Assembly: GCA_005503065.1 (NCBI GenBank)
Contig: SCOE01000037.1
Location: forward strand, 1-60,721
Length of the DNA: 60,721 nucleotides
Source: Comamonadaceae bacterium ALPHA2B
Lineage (GTDB): Bacteria > Pseudomonadota > Gammaproteobacteria > Burkholderiales > Burkholderiaceae_C
Direction of reading: 5' to 3'
Shown: in pieces, positions 60,324 to 60,721 of the stretch
Numbering within the stretch: the first letter of the stretch is position 1
Layout: the number at the start of each line of letters is the position of its first letter
Made by a program: the position numbers and the translations under genes
Notes under the pieces: generated by a model
Database searches by the model: none
Seen by the model: only the letters and a program-made list of their open reading frames with translations
Told to the model about the DNA's origin: nothing

Positions 60324-60721
60324 GCGAAGCTCTCCTCGTGGGGGTCGGCGTCCAGCGCCAGGGCGCCGAGCGCGGCGAGGTCGCGCTCGGCATGGCTCTG
60401 GCGGATGAAGACGGGAAGGTCGGCCATGGCGCGTGCGAAGCGCGCGTCCCGGCACAGGGGTGCGGCCCCGAGGCCGCGGGCCGCATGGCGCACCACCGCG
60501 TCGGCGGCCTCCTCGACGGCCAAACGCACGCGCAGCGCCCAGGCCTGCGCGTTGGCGCCGGGATGCGCATCGATCCAGGCGGCGCACTCGCGCAGCAGGG
60601 CCGCGCTCGCCGCCAGCGCCGTGTCGATGCCGCCCACATGGGCCAGGCGGTGCGGGTCGCTGCGGCTGCCCGCCTTGGCGCGCACCATGGCCGCGATGCC
60701 CGCCGCCCCGCCCCACCAGCA
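60311..60721 (-). CDS. Acyl-CoA dehydrogenase family protein (5' partial)
   Basis: Only the C-terminal part (about 136 residues) lies in the window; the frame is open to the right edge. WWGGAAGIAAMV followed by helices around AASAALLRECAAWIDAHP and LPVFIRQSHAERDLAALG is typical of the C-terminal helical domain of acyl-CoA dehydrogenases. Several such proteins occur beside PIG-L and methyltransferase genes in operons of unknown product. The active-site region and the true start are off the window. Confidence 0.75.
   Translation of the reverse strand, partial: CWWGGAAGIAAMVRAKAGSRSDPHRLAHVGGIDTALAASAALLRECAAWIDAHPGANAQAWALRVRLAVEEAADAVVRHAARGLGAAPLCRDARFARAMADLPVFIRQSHAERDLAALGALALDADPHEESFAWQL

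Overview
The window is about 60.7 kb of very GC-rich chromosomal DNA from a betaproteobacterium, most likely Comamonadaceae and Variovorax-like. The basis is the gene neighbourhoods (smc-zipA-ligA, map-glnD, selO-msrB-yciB-bolA-peptidyl-prolyl isomerase), a Bug-family solute receptor, the style of the proteins, and a short dispersed repeat that I associate with this family. The genus is an inference. I see no rRNA, tRNA, CRISPR array, insertion sequence or phage gene.

Layout. 0-5 kb: the 3' part of an AraC-type regulator, then a translationally coupled redox/envelope group (selO, msrB, yciB, bolA-like) and a parvulin isomerase. 4.8-14.8 kb: a Rnk/GreA-like protein with a structured leader, purL, map, glnD, and homoserine dehydrogenase (hom). 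The hom leader encodes a 10-residue peptide rich in Thr and Ile, followed by alternative hairpins and an intrinsic terminator, which looks like a threonine attenuator. 15-18 kb: aapJQM amino-acid transporter genes without their ATPase. 18-27.5 kb: a DoxX protein, peptide deformylase, a Tyr/Gly/Pro-rich lipoprotein, ligA, zipA, smc and a lipoprotein. 27.6-30 kb: a hipBA toxin-antitoxin pair and an orphan ParA-like ATPase.

30-36 kb: a minus-strand run from 1-Cys peroxiredoxin through a small hydrolase, sulfate-binding protein, cysT, cysW and cysA to dsbB, joining sulfate uptake with thiol redox. 36-40.5 kb: a LysR regulator divergent from an azoreductase, an FMN reductase, a ketopantoate reductase and a serine acetyltransferase. 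40.9-46.1 kb: a five-gene catabolic cassette (zinc alcohol dehydrogenase, acyl-CoA ligase, Bug receptor, enoyl-CoA hydratase, IclR regulator) that is visibly less GC-rich than its surroundings and has two palindromic operator candidates. 46.3-56.2 kb: an MFS exporter, a DECR-like reductase, a short CoA-transferase, a cold-shock/DUF1294 fusion, a phosphoethanolamine-transferase-like protein, a large hybrid histidine kinase and three small unknown proteins. 56.2-60.7 kb: a tight minus-strand operon of acyl-CoA dehydrogenase (cut by the window end), PIG-L deacetylase, SAM methyltransferase, cysteine hydrolase and NAD synthetase.

The two observations I rate highest are the hom attenuator and a 60-bp dispersed repeat. 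The repeat has the form GCTAT-N7-ATAGC, a GC-rich middle, then a GGCCGATTCGGCC-like end. It occurs about ten times here and repeatedly lies inside or across the ends of genes: selO, purL twice, dsbB, the lysR 3' end and the stop codon of a lipoprotein gene.
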